Assembly (NCBI RefSeq): GCF_000331285.1
Contig: NZ_ANFX01000012.1
Span: 124,001-188,000 of the forward strand
DNA length: 64,000 nucleotides
Source: Porphyrobacter sp. AAP82
GTDB taxonomy: Bacteria; Pseudomonadota; Alphaproteobacteria; Sphingomonadales; Sphingomonadaceae
Direction of reading: 5' to 3'
Within the stretch, counting starts at the first letter, position 1; the number at the start of each line of letters is the position of its first letter. Shown here in pieces: positions 1 through 10,824 of this stretch. The notes beneath the pieces were generated by a model that saw only the letters and a program-made list of their open reading frames with translations, was not told the origin of the DNA and did not search any database. The position numbers and the translations under genes were made by a program.

Positions 1-1648
1 GTGTTTCGGGCAGGAACACCAGACCCACGACCACGGTGAGGGCGCAGATCCCGATAGGGTACCAGAGGCCGTAGTAGATATCCCCCGTCGCCGCGACCAT
101 CGCGAAGGCGGTGGTCGGCAGGAACCCGCCGAACCAGCCGTTGCCGATGTGGTAGGGCAGGCTCATCGCGGTGTAGCGGATGCGGGTCGGGAACAGCTCC
201 ACCAGCAGCGCGGCGATCGGGCCGTAGACCATCGTCACCAGCAGCACGAGGTAGGTCAGCACCGCCACGACGAGGCCGGTGTTCATCGCCTCGGGATCGG
301 CCTTGGCGGGGTAGCCGGCGGCGGCGAGCGCGGCCTTCACCTCGCCCTGGAAGGCGTCGATGGCGGCCTTGCGCTGATCGCCTGTGACCTTGGCCGGATC
401 GGGCGCGGTGAAGGTGGCATTGCCGACCCTGACCACGGCGATGGCCCCTGCGGCGGCGTCCACATTGGTATAGCTGACCGCGCTCTTGGCGAGGAACGAC
501 TTGGCGATGTCGCAGCTCCTGGCGTCAAACTTGTTCTTGCCGATGGGGTCGAACTGGACCGAGCATTCGGCATTGTCGACGACCACGCTGACGGGGGCCG
601 CGACCTGCGCCCTGGCGAGCGCCGGGTTGGCGGCTTCGGCGAGCAGGTGGAAGGCGGGGAAGTAGGTCACCGCCGCCAGCGCGCAGCCTGCAAGGATGAT
701 CTTCTTCCTTCCGATGCGGTCCGACAGCCAGCCGAAGAACACGAAGAACGGTGTGCCGATGGCGAGCGCGACGGCGATCAGGATATTGGTCGTCGCCCCG
801 TCGACGAGCAGCATTTTCTCGAGGAAGAACAGCGCGTAGAACTGGCCGGTGTACCACACCACTGCCTGCCCCGCGACCGCGCCGAGCAGCGCGACGAGCG
901 CCCACTTGCCGTTCTTCCAGTTGCCGAAGGCTTCCGAGATCGGCGCCTTGGAATTGGTGCCTTCCTCCTTCATCTTCTGGAAGACCGGGCTTTCCTGAAG
1001 CTGCATGCGGATCCACATCGACACCCCCAGGAGGATCGCCGAGACGAGGAACGGCACGCGCCAGCCCCACTCCTTGAAGGCGTCCTCGCCGATTGCGGTG
1101 CGCGTGCCGATCACCACCAGCAGCGCCGCGAACAGGCCGAGGGTGGCGGTGGTCTGGATGAAGCTTGTATAGAGCCCGCGCTTGTTGTCGGGCGCGTGTT
1201 CGGCAACATAGGTCGCAGCCCCGCCATATTCGCCGCCCAGCGCCAGACCCTGCATCAGCCGCAGCAGCACCAGCATGATCGGCGCGGCAACGCCGATGCT
1301 CGCATAGGAGGGCAGCACGCCGACGGTGAAGGTCGATGCGCCCATCAGGCCCATCGTCACCAGGAAGGTGTATTTGCGCCCGACCAGATCGCCCAGCCGC
1401 CCGAACACCAGCGCGCCAAAGGGCCGCACCGCGAACCCGGCCGCAAAGGCCGCCAGCGCGAAGATGAAGCCGGTGGTCTCGTTCACCCCCGAAAAGAACT
1501 GCGCCGAGATGATCGTGGCCAGAAGGCCGTAGAGGTAGAAATCGTACCACTCGAACACCGTCCCCAGCGACGAGGCGAGGATGACCCGCTTTTCGGTCCC
1601 CGTGGCCTCGTGGTGCTTGGGCAGCGCGCCTTCATATGTCGTTGCCAT
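1..1648 (-). CDS. MFS transporter, metabolite:H+ symporter-like (C-terminus beyond window)
   Basis: Inner-membrane secondary transporter of the major facilitator superfamily, most like the MHS (ProP/KgtP/ShiA) branch that imports organic acids or osmolytes; the substrate cannot be told from sequence. The ATG at 1648 follows GGGAGAG at a 5-base spacing. The first helix carries GTVFEWYDFYLYG and the loop 2-3 signature reads GRLGDLVGRK; a second copy (DRIGRKK) marks loop 8-9, as expected for a 12-helix carrier. After helix 9 there is an unusually long polar insert of about 120 residues (encoded near 285-640) with two cysteines, which by topology would face the periplasm. About 549 codons are visible and the stop lies off the left edge. 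It stands alone on the minus strand behind a terminated gene. Confidence 0.9.
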   Translation of the reverse strand, partial: MATTYEGALPKHHEATGTEKRVILASSLGTVFEWYDFYLYGLLATIISAQFFSGVNETTGFIFALAAFAAGFAVRPFGALVFGRLGDLVGRKYTFLVTMGLMGASTFTVGVLPSYASIGVAAPIMLVLLRLMQGLALGGEYGGAATYVAEHAPDNKRGLYTSFIQTTATLGLFAALLVVIGTRTAIGEDAFKEWGWRVPFLVSAILLGVSMWIRMQLQESPVFQKMKEEGTNSKAPISEAFGNWKNGKWALVALLGAVAGQAVVWYTGQFYALFFLEKMLLVDGATTNILIAVALAIGTPFFVFFGWLSDRIGRKKIILAGCALAAVTYFPAFHLLAEAANPALARAQVAAPVSVVVDNAECSVQFDPIGKNKFDARSCDIAKSFLAKSAVSYTNVDAAAGAIAVVRVGNATFTAPDPAKVTGDQRKAAIDAFQGEVKAALAAAGYPAKADPEAMNTGLVVAVLTYLVLLVTMVYGPIAALLVELFPTRIRYTAMSLPYHIGNGWFGGFLPTTAFAMVAATGDIYYGLWYPIGICALTVVVGLVFLPET

Positions 1649-1783
1649 GCCTGCTCTCCCGCTTGTGCGCCCGGTCCGCAGCAGCAATCATGCCGCAACA
1701 GCCGAGGCGTGCAAAGTCGCGCGTAATGCCGCGCGGGGATAGCTAGACCTTGGTCGGATGGGGGCGGAGGGGACGGGCACGAA

Positions 1784-1815
1784 AAAGCCGCCGGGGCACG
1801 AACCCCGGCGGCTTT
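1784..1815 (-). terminator. Rho-independent terminator
   Basis: Perfect 13-bp stem AAAGCCGCCGGGG / CCCCGGCGGCTTT with a six-base loop. Read on the minus strand it ends in a run of five T, just past the stop of the small gene at 1839-2138. It therefore separates that gene from the downstream transporter. Confidence 0.88.
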
Positions 1816-1838
1816 CGAAAACCCGTGGCGGGAGCCAA

Positions 1839-2138
1839 TCAGCCCTCGCGGGTGCCCGACAGCGGCATCGCGCCGAAAGCGCCGGCATTGACCGAGCCGG
1901 TCAGGGTGTCGCCGTCGATGGTCGCTTCGCAATCGAGCGTCATCGGCATGGGGACGACCATGTTCATCTTCCACTTGATGGTGTTGCCTTCGATCGTGCC
2001 GCCGGCGATGTCCATCGAGCCGAGGCTGCCGACCAGCGAGCCGCTGAAGGTGTCGCCATCGGGCACCACGGTGAGGGTACCGCTCTGGTCGCCCATCGGG
2101 CTCTTGACAGTGGTCTTGTAGGTACCTGCAACGGACAT
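1839..2138 (-). CDS. Small beta-rich protein of unknown function (99 aa)
   Basis: I do not recognise a named family. The 99-residue product has no signal peptide or membrane segment. It is built from short alternating polar/hydrophobic strands with Gly turns (GTYKTTVKSPMGDQSGTLTV, then GDTFSGSLVGSLG, then GNTIKWKMNM), suggesting a small beta barrel or sandwich such as a lipocalin-like or ligand-binding fold. The start at 2138 is fixed by a near-ideal AGGAGGAG seven bases upstream; an in-frame ATG at 2168 has no such site. A strong terminator follows, so it is probably a monocistronic and well-expressed gene. Function unknown. Confidence 0.75.
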   Translation of the reverse strand: MSVAGTYKTTVKSPMGDQSGTLTVVPDGDTFSGSLVGSLGSMDIAGGTIEGNTIKWKMNMVVPMPMTLDCEATIDGDTLTGSVNAGAFGAMPLSGTREG

Positions 2139-2258
2139 GATCCATCTCCTCCTAAAGGTCCGGACCATCGGTGACCCGGCTCAACTGGCGTCGCTATTTA
2201 CACCCATGTCAGCGCGCTTCAACCGGTTTCCGGCCGAAGCGCGCCGAGGTCTTCCGCT

Positions 2259-5132
2259 TTATTCGCCCTCGGGCTCGCGCTGCTCGATCGGCAGGCCGAG
2301 CGGTTCGATCTGGGCGCGGACCTTGGCCGCATCGCCGACCACGACCCACACGAACTTGTCGGGGCTGATCGCCGCGCGCGCCGCCGCATCGAGGCTCGCC
2401 GTGGTTTGCCCGCGATAGATTGCGGCGAGCTTTTCCTGATAGTCGTCGGCCCGGCCGAACAGCGCGTTCTGCTGGAGCGCGCCGAGCACCGCGGGCGAGG
2501 TTTCGAAGGAGCCTGGCAGCGCGCCGATATCGGCCGAAGTGCTGCGCGCAAGCTCGGCATCCGTGACGCCCTTCACGGTCAGGAATTCCCTGGTCTCGCG
2601 GATCATCTCGGCAAGGGATTCGCCGGTGCGGTCGGCCTGCACCCCGCCCGAGACGGCGTAAGTCACCGATTTCTCGCGCGGCTGCGCGCCGCCGAACACG
2701 CCGTAGCTCCAGCCCTTGGTCTCGCGCAGGTTCATGTTGAGGCGCGCGAGGAAGGTGCCGCCCAGCGCGTTGTTGGCGCTGTTGAAGTTGACGAAGGCCT
2801 CCTCGCCCGCCTTGAGCGGGGTGATCTGCGCGCCGACGATCACGCTTTGCGGCGAGTTCGGGCGGTTGACGAGGATGATGCGCCCGCCTTGGCCGACCTG
2901 ATTGGCGGCGAAGTTCTTGGTGCCCTTGGGTGCCTCGGGTGCCTTCCAGTCGCCGAAGGCAGCATCGAGCGACTTGACGATCTCGGCGAGCGGCTTGTCG
3001 GAGATGACGAAGACCTCGCCATTGTCGGGGCGGATCCAGCCGTCCTTGAAGGCGACGAGATCATCGCGGGTGATGCCCGAAACGCTGGCCAGGGTCGGCA
3101 CGCGGCCATAGGGGCTGTCGGGGCCGTAAAGCTCGGGCGCCATGGTGCGCAGGGCCATCCCCTGGGGCGACTTCATCTGTTGGCGCAGGCCGGTCAAGGT
3201 CTGGTTGCGCACGCGCTCGAGATCGGCCGGGTTGAAGGCCGGCTCGCGCATCACCTGGCGCATCAGATCGAGGCTCGGCGCGAGGTTCGCGGTCAGCGCC
3301 GAGAGCGTGAAGGTCGAACGGTCATCGCCCCCGCCGACCGAGACATTGGCCCCCAGCCGCTCGCCCGCCTCGGCGATCTGCTGGGCGGTGAGCTTGGCGG
3401 TGCCCTCGTCGAACAGCGCCATGGTGAGGTTTTCAAGGCCGCGCTTGCCGGCAGGGTCGGCGGCGTCGCCCGCATTGAAGCTCATCGCCACGTAGGTCGC
3501 GGGCACCGCGGTGCGGCGGGCATAGGTGACCTTCATTCCGTTCCTGAGCGTGGCCCGCTCCACCGCCGGGAAATCGAGTTCGGCGACCGACGTCACCGGC
3601 GGCTTGGGGCGCTCCACCGAGACCGTGATGGTCTCGGCCGCGCGGTCGCGGGCCGAGGCGTTCCCGCCCGCGGCGGCGACCGAGGCGGCTTCCTCGTAGC
3701 TGGCATCGCGCGGGCCGGGTTCAAGCACGATGGTCAGCGCCGGGCGGCTCATCCACCGCGCCATCGCTGCCTTGACGTCGGCCGGGGTGGTGCGGGCGAG
3801 GGTGTCAAGCTCGTGCTGGTAGAACGCCGGGTCCCCGGCCAGCACGCCGCCTTCGGCAAGGGTCTGGGCCTTGCCCGAGAAGCCGCCGACCTGTTCCAGC
3901 CCGCGGATCGTGCGCGCCATGCTGCTGGTGACCGCGCGGCGCACCTCGTCCTCGGTCGGGCCTTCGGTGATGAGGCGGCTGACGACCGCATCCATCCGGG
4001 ATTCGAGCGCGGCGATATCGACGCCGGCCTTGGCGGTCGCTTCGACTTCAAGGATGCCGATGCGCTGGAACGTACCGTTGCTGGCCGAGACATTCACGGC
4101 GAGCTGTTCGTCGCGCACCAGCACATTGTCGAGCCGGCTCGAGGCGAGCCCGCCGAGGATCGCGGCGCCGACATCGAGCGCGATGCGGTCCTTGCCCGCG
4201 ATCCCTTCGACCGCCCAGTAGCGGGTCACGCTGGTCGCGGCGACCTGGTCCTTCATGGTCATCCGCACGGGCGCGGCGAGGGTCGGCACATCGGCGGCCG
4301 CAGGCACGTTCACCGGCCCGCGCGCGATGGCGCCGAAATACTTCTCGACCAGCGGCCGGGCCTCGGCGGCCGAGACGTCACCGGCAATCACGAGGGTCGC
4401 GTTGTTGGGGCCGTACTTGTCGCGGAACCAGGCCTTCACGTCCTCCATCGAGGCCGAATCGAGGTCGGCCATCGAACCGATTGCCTCGTGCTGGTAGGGG
4501 TGGCCGTCCGGGAAGAGGGTCTTGAGCACCTCGTAATAGACAAGGCCGCCCGGCTGGTTGTCGCCCTCGCGCTTCTCGTTCTGCACCACGCCGCGCTGGT
4601 TATCGAGCTTGCCCTGGGTGATCGCGCCCAGCAGGTAGCCCATGCGGTCGCTCTCCAGCCACAGCGCGCGTTCGAGGGCGGGGCGGGGCACGGTCTGGAA
4701 ATAGTTGGTGCGGTCGAACCAGGTCGTCCCGTTCTCGTCGGTCGCGCCGATTTCGGCGAGGTACTGGAAGTAGTCCTCGGGCGCATTTTCCGAGCCGTTG
4801 AACATCAGGTGTTCGAACAGGTGGGCAAAGCCGGTCTTGCCCTCGGGCTCGTCCTTCGAGCCGACATTGTACCACACCGTGACATTGACGATCGGCGCCT
4901 TGCGGTCCTCGTGGACCAGCACGGTGAGGCCGTTCTCGAGCTGGAAGCGCTCGTAGGGTATGGCGATCTGCTTCACCAGCGAGGGCAGGTCGGCGACCGG
5001 CTGCGGACCCGCGGGGGCGGCAGGAGCAGCATCAGCGGCGGGCGCGGTGCTTTCGGCGAGCGCGGGGGTCAGCGGCGCGGCCAGCGCAAGGGCGAGCGCG
5101 GTGAGGCTGGCGGCAGCAAAACGATGGGTCAT
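2259..5132 (-). CDS. M16 family (pitrilysin-type) zinc metalloprotease
   Basis: Predicted periplasmic zinc peptidase of 957 residues, the fused two-half type of M16. Residues 1-27 form an Ala-rich Sec signal peptide ending ALA. The inverted zinc motif HLFEH occupies residues 104-108 and the third ligand is probably E186 in NEKRE, 78 residues on, as in pitrilysins. The second M16 half (about 510-950) lacks an HxxEH motif, as is normal for the inactive C-terminal half that closes the peptide chamber. Such enzymes degrade short or unfolded peptides. It is followed 43 bases upstream on the same strand by the Ntn-hydrolase gene, so both may be co-transcribed. Substrate unknown. Confidence 0.93.
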   Translation of the reverse strand: MTHRFAAASLTALALALAAPLTPALAESTAPAADAAPAAPAGPQPVADLPSLVKQIAIPYERFQLENGLTVLVHEDRKAPIVNVTVWYNVGSKDEPEGKTGFAHLFEHLMFNGSENAPEDYFQYLAEIGATDENGTTWFDRTNYFQTVPRPALERALWLESDRMGYLLGAITQGKLDNQRGVVQNEKREGDNQPGGLVYYEVLKTLFPDGHPYQHEAIGSMADLDSASMEDVKAWFRDKYGPNNATLVIAGDVSAAEARPLVEKYFGAIARGPVNVPAAADVPTLAAPVRMTMKDQVAATSVTRYWAVEGIAGKDRIALDVGAAILGGLASSRLDNVLVRDEQLAVNVSASNGTFQRIGILEVEATAKAGVDIAALESRMDAVVSRLITEGPTEDEVRRAVTSSMARTIRGLEQVGGFSGKAQTLAEGGVLAGDPAFYQHELDTLARTTPADVKAAMARWMSRPALTIVLEPGPRDASYEEAASVAAAGGNASARDRAAETITVSVERPKPPVTSVAELDFPAVERATLRNGMKVTYARRTAVPATYVAMSFNAGDAADPAGKRGLENLTMALFDEGTAKLTAQQIAEAGERLGANVSVGGGDDRSTFTLSALTANLAPSLDLMRQVMREPAFNPADLERVRNQTLTGLRQQMKSPQGMALRTMAPELYGPDSPYGRVPTLASVSGITRDDLVAFKDGWIRPDNGEVFVISDKPLAEIVKSLDAAFGDWKAPEAPKGTKNFAANQVGQGGRIILVNRPNSPQSVIVGAQITPLKAGEEAFVNFNSANNALGGTFLARLNMNLRETKGWSYGVFGGAQPREKSVTYAVSGGVQADRTGESLAEMIRETREFLTVKGVTDAELARSTSADIGALPGSFETSPAVLGALQQNALFGRADDYQEKLAAIYRGQTTASLDAAARAAISPDKFVWVVVGDAAKVRAQIEPLGLPIEQREPEGE

Positions 5133-5175
5133 GGACGTGGGCTCCGGTAGGGGAACGGGGGGTCTCGGGCGCAGG

Positions 5176-7395
5176 TCAGCGCGCGTTGGTGACGGTCCTG
5201 ATGCTGTGGCGGCGGCTGCTGACGCTTGTCAGCAGATCATCGCGCCAGAAGTGGACCGGTTTCAGCCGGTGTTCGACGAACAGCTTCATCTGGTCGGTGT
5301 AATGCGGGCTTTCGGGCCGCGTGGTCGCCGCGCCGAAGGGCTGCACCGAACGCGAGCTGACCTTCTGGCCCGGTTGCCATTCGATCCACATGATGAAGCT
5401 GTCGCCGTGCTTGAGGCTGAGCCGCCCGTCATCGGCCACGTCCCAGGTGGTGGCGGCGCGCAAGGTGTCCGATCCGCCATCGACAGGCAGGTCCATCTTG
5501 CCCTGTCTGAGGCGCACCAGATCGCTCAGCGGCGGGTCGAGCCGGCCGAAGTGCTTCATCAGGTGGTCGCGCGCGGCCTTCAGCTTTTCGGCGACAGCAG
5601 GGAAGGGCTTGTTGTTGTAATCGGCGGCCATGAAGTCGCGGATCATCAGCATCGCGATGGCATCGGCCGGGCCCTTGCCGTCCGAGGCGAAGTCCCACGA
5701 CAGCAGCAGGTCGCGTGGCCGGGCGAGGTCGCCGCCTGCCGGCATCGCTTCCAGCGCCTCGAACAGGCGGGCGACATAGCCGTCGCGTTCGTAGCCGGTG
5801 TCGTATTTGATCGCCTCGAGCGCCGCGCGGTCGAGCACGCCCGCCTCGCTCAGCAGCTTGTGGGCGCGGCGCGAGCGGTTGGTCTGCTTCAGCTCGATCC
5901 CCAGCGTGGGCGAGAAGGCCTCGGGGTCGAGATCGCTCCCCGCGCCCGCCGCCGTGAAGGGGGTGTTGTTGGAGTTGTAGACCCATCCGCTCGCCGGATT
6001 GACGATCCTGGGGACCGCGCTGAACGGCACCGCGCCCTGCCAGATCAGGTCAGAGCGGTTGCCGGGCAGCACAGAGCGCCAGTCGGCCTTCACATTGGCG
6101 GGCCGGTTGGGGATCGCCGCATTGTAGAAATAGCCGATCGTGCCGGTCTCGTCGGCATAGATGAAATTGGTCGAAGGGATCGCAAGGCGCGCGAGCTGGC
6201 CCTCCCATTCGGCGAAGGTCCGGGCCTTGTTCAGCCGGTAATAGGCATCGAGCTGCTGCAACTGCCCGATCCCGCCATAGCGCACCGCGAAGGCTCCTTT
6301 GGCGTTCTTGATGACCGGGCCGTGGACCGAGCGCAGCACCTCCTTGCGCACCGGCAGCACCACCGGGCCCATCCTGACCGGCAGCGTCACCCATTCGCTC
6401 TCGAGATCGCGCCACTGGCCATCGAGCTTGTAGCGCATGCCACCCTCGTCGAGCTCGAGCTGGTAGACGTCGATCATGTCGGGGGTGTTGACCGTGTTGG
6501 TCCAGCCCAGATGCTCGTTGTGGCCGAGGAAGGGGAAGGGCGAACCCGGGAAATTCGCGCCCGCGAAATGCCAGCCCTCGCCGCTCTCGACCACCAGTTC
6601 GTACCACGCCACCCCGCCGCGCAGGGGCTGGTGCGAATTGGATATGAGGGTGGTGGTGCCGCCCGCGCGCCTGGGGGCGACCGCAAAGGCGTTGGAGCCG
6701 AGGGCTTCGGCATCCTCGCCCAAGGGGAGAACCAGCGTGCGCGCCTGCCTCGGCGCGGCGGCCTTGGCCTCGGCCGCATCGCCGAGCGGCGGGCGGGGGA
6801 AGCCGGGGATGTCGGGGCCGTGCTCGCGGCGCAGCGGTTCGCCTGCCACCAGCGGGCCGATCACACCGTCGAGGCCGAAGAAGAACGGCTGGCGCAGCGC
6901 GAAGCCTGCGGCAACGTCGATCCCGGCGACAGGGAAGAGATTGGCGAGCTTGACCTCGCCCGGATGCTCCTCGGCGTACTGGTTGAGCCCTGCGGCATAG
7001 GCTTCGAACAGCGCGCGGGTATCGGCCGGGAGCCCCGGATATTCGCGCTCCGCCGTGCCGCGCGCGTCGATCAGGTGGTAGACATAATCGATCTGCGCGC
7101 CCTCGGCCCCGGCGATCGCGCCATAGCGGCCCCGCGACATGGCGACCACATCCTGTAGCGTGAAGAAATCATCCTCGGCATGGGCGATGGCGACGCCGTA
7201 AGCCGTGTCGGCATCGGTCTTGCCGGTGATGTGCGGCACGCCCCATTCGTCGCGGATGATCTCGGCCGTGTAGATGCGCGCCGCCCCGCCGGCCGAAGCC
7301 GCGCTTGCCATCATCGGCTCCCATGTGGCGAGCACCGCCACCGCCAGCACGAGCACCCCCAGCAGCGCAAAACCGCCGCGCTTCACCCAGATCAT
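5176..7395 (-). CDS. Penicillin acylase family protein (possible acyl-homoserine lactone acylase)
   Basis: Ntn hydrolase of 739 residues that cleaves amide bonds of N-acyl substrates after self-processing into alpha and beta chains. An N-terminal hydrophobic segment (about residues 5-28) directs export. The processing site and nucleophile are visible as LGS/NAFAVAP with Ser234 becoming the new N-terminus of the beta chain; the alpha chain holds RDEWGVPHI, a usual family motif. NTVNTPDM around residue 305 fits the oxyanion region. I chose the ATG at 7395 because GGGAGAG lies 8 bases upstream; a TTG six codons earlier is possible. The branch is closer to aculeacin/AHL acylases (PvdQ, QuiP type) than to penicillin G acylase, but substrate preference is inference. 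Confidence 0.9.
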   Translation of the reverse strand: MIWVKRGGFALLGVLVLAVAVLATWEPMMASAASAGGAARIYTAEIIRDEWGVPHITGKTDADTAYGVAIAHAEDDFFTLQDVVAMSRGRYGAIAGAEGAQIDYVYHLIDARGTAEREYPGLPADTRALFEAYAAGLNQYAEEHPGEVKLANLFPVAGIDVAAGFALRQPFFFGLDGVIGPLVAGEPLRREHGPDIPGFPRPPLGDAAEAKAAAPRQARTLVLPLGEDAEALGSNAFAVAPRRAGGTTTLISNSHQPLRGGVAWYELVVESGEGWHFAGANFPGSPFPFLGHNEHLGWTNTVNTPDMIDVYQLELDEGGMRYKLDGQWRDLESEWVTLPVRMGPVVLPVRKEVLRSVHGPVIKNAKGAFAVRYGGIGQLQQLDAYYRLNKARTFAEWEGQLARLAIPSTNFIYADETGTIGYFYNAAIPNRPANVKADWRSVLPGNRSDLIWQGAVPFSAVPRIVNPASGWVYNSNNTPFTAAGAGSDLDPEAFSPTLGIELKQTNRSRRAHKLLSEAGVLDRAALEAIKYDTGYERDGYVARLFEALEAMPAGGDLARPRDLLLSWDFASDGKGPADAIAMLMIRDFMAADYNNKPFPAVAEKLKAARDHLMKHFGRLDPPLSDLVRLRQGKMDLPVDGGSDTLRAATTWDVADDGRLSLKHGDSFIMWIEWQPGQKVSSRSVQPFGAATTRPESPHYTDQMKLFVEHRLKPVHFWRDDLLTSVSSRRHSIRTVTNAR

Positions 7396-7542
7396 GACGG
7401 ATTTCTCTCCCAAATCGCGCGGGGTTCCTCATCGCTTGGGCAAGGGACGAGGTCAAGCACGCGCGCGCCCCCTTGCCATGGGCGCGGAATGAACCCACCT
7501 AGTCGGCTAATACACCTCGCCGAGGCTTTTTACGGGGCGGGG

Positions 7543-7570
7543 CTTGTGTTGCCAATGTGCAACACTATCT
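7543..7570 (+). promoter_or_regulatory. Possible heat-shock (sigma-32-like) promoter of clpB with overlapping dyad
   Basis: CTTGTG (7543-7548) and CTATCT (7565-7570) are separated by 16 bases, resembling alphaproteobacterial RpoH promoters, 34 bases before the clpB start. The dyad GTGTTGC-N6-GCAACAC (7546-7565) covers the spacer. A strong ribosome site, GGAGGGG, lies at about 7586-7592. Promoter type is inferred from consensus resemblance and position. Confidence 0.4.
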
Positions 7571-7603
7571 GCTGACGGTAACCTTTGGAGGGGTTAGACG
7601 ATC

Positions 7604-10180
<2,577 letters not shown>

Positions 10181-10266
10181 CGCGGGCGCACGCCGCCTTC
10201 GCCCTGTTCCTCTCGCCGCCAGATTGGCTATAGGTGTCGGTCACGGACAGATCCGGGAGAGCGACA

Positions 10267-10809
10267 ATGGCGAATTGGACAAAGGCGGCCGCAGTGCTGG
10301 CGGCAGTGGCGACAGTGACGGCAGCGGTGCCGGCGGCGGCGCAGAAGAAGGAAGCGCCTCCGCTGCCCGAGGTCTTCGCCAAGGTTCTCGATTGCCGCGC
10401 AATCGCCGATCCGGCGCAGCGCCTCGCGTGCTTCGATGCCGCCGTGCCCGCTCTTGCCGAGGCGCAGGAGAGCAAGGAACTGCGCGTCGTCAGCCGCGAG
10501 GACGTGAACCGCACCCGCCGCGGCCTGTTCGGCTTCGTCGGCTCGGGCTTCGGCATCTTCGGCGATGACGAGGACGAGGCCGAGAAGGAAGAGATCAAGG
10601 AAATCACCGCGGTGATCAAGGCGGTCTCGGGATCGGCGGGAACCTACGTCTTCACGCTCGATGACGGGTCGGTGTGGGCGCAGTCGGACGAAACCTACCT
10701 CAAGAAGCCGCAAGCCGGAAAGTCGATCACCATCCGCCGCGCCGCGCTCGGCAGCTTCATGGCGAGCGTCGAGGGCGGGCTCGGCTTCAGGATCAGGCGC
10801 CGGAACTGA
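10267..10809 (+). CDS. Exported protein of unknown function (180 aa)
   Basis: Residues 1-25 form a signal peptide (Ala/Val-rich core ending AAAQ), so the product should be periplasmic. It then shows VLDCRAIADPAQRLACFDAA, a two-cysteine motif of the C-x-x-I-x-D-x-x-R-L-x-C-[FY]-D type seen in several alphaproteobacterial exported proteins; the two Cys could form a disulfide. A highly acidic stretch (GDDEDEAEKEEIKE) precedes a C-terminal beta-rich part with GTYVFTLDDGSVWAQ. GGGAG precedes the ATG at 10267 by 7 bases. The next gene begins 15 bases downstream, suggesting an operon with the TPR-oxygenase. The biochemical role is unknown. Confidence 0.8.
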   Translation: MANWTKAAAVLAAVATVTAAVPAAAQKKEAPPLPEVFAKVLDCRAIADPAQRLACFDAAVPALAEAQESKELRVVSREDVNRTRRGLFGFVGSGFGIFGDDEDEAEKEEIKEITAVIKAVSGSAGTYVFTLDDGSVWAQSDETYLKKPQAGKSITIRRAALGSFMASVEGGLGFRIRRRN

Positions 10810-10824
10810 TCCGGCCCTATCCGC

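Noticed and set aside
2406-5150. Long open frame on the plus strand opposite the M16 protease; similar ones opposite the acylase, clpB (7565-9913), the TonB-dependent receptor, tamB and the autotransporter
   Set aside because: These frames are by-products of GC-rich third codon positions in the real genes. Their translations are Arg/Gly/His-rich with no domain, signal or ribosome site, while the opposite strand encodes complete conserved proteins.
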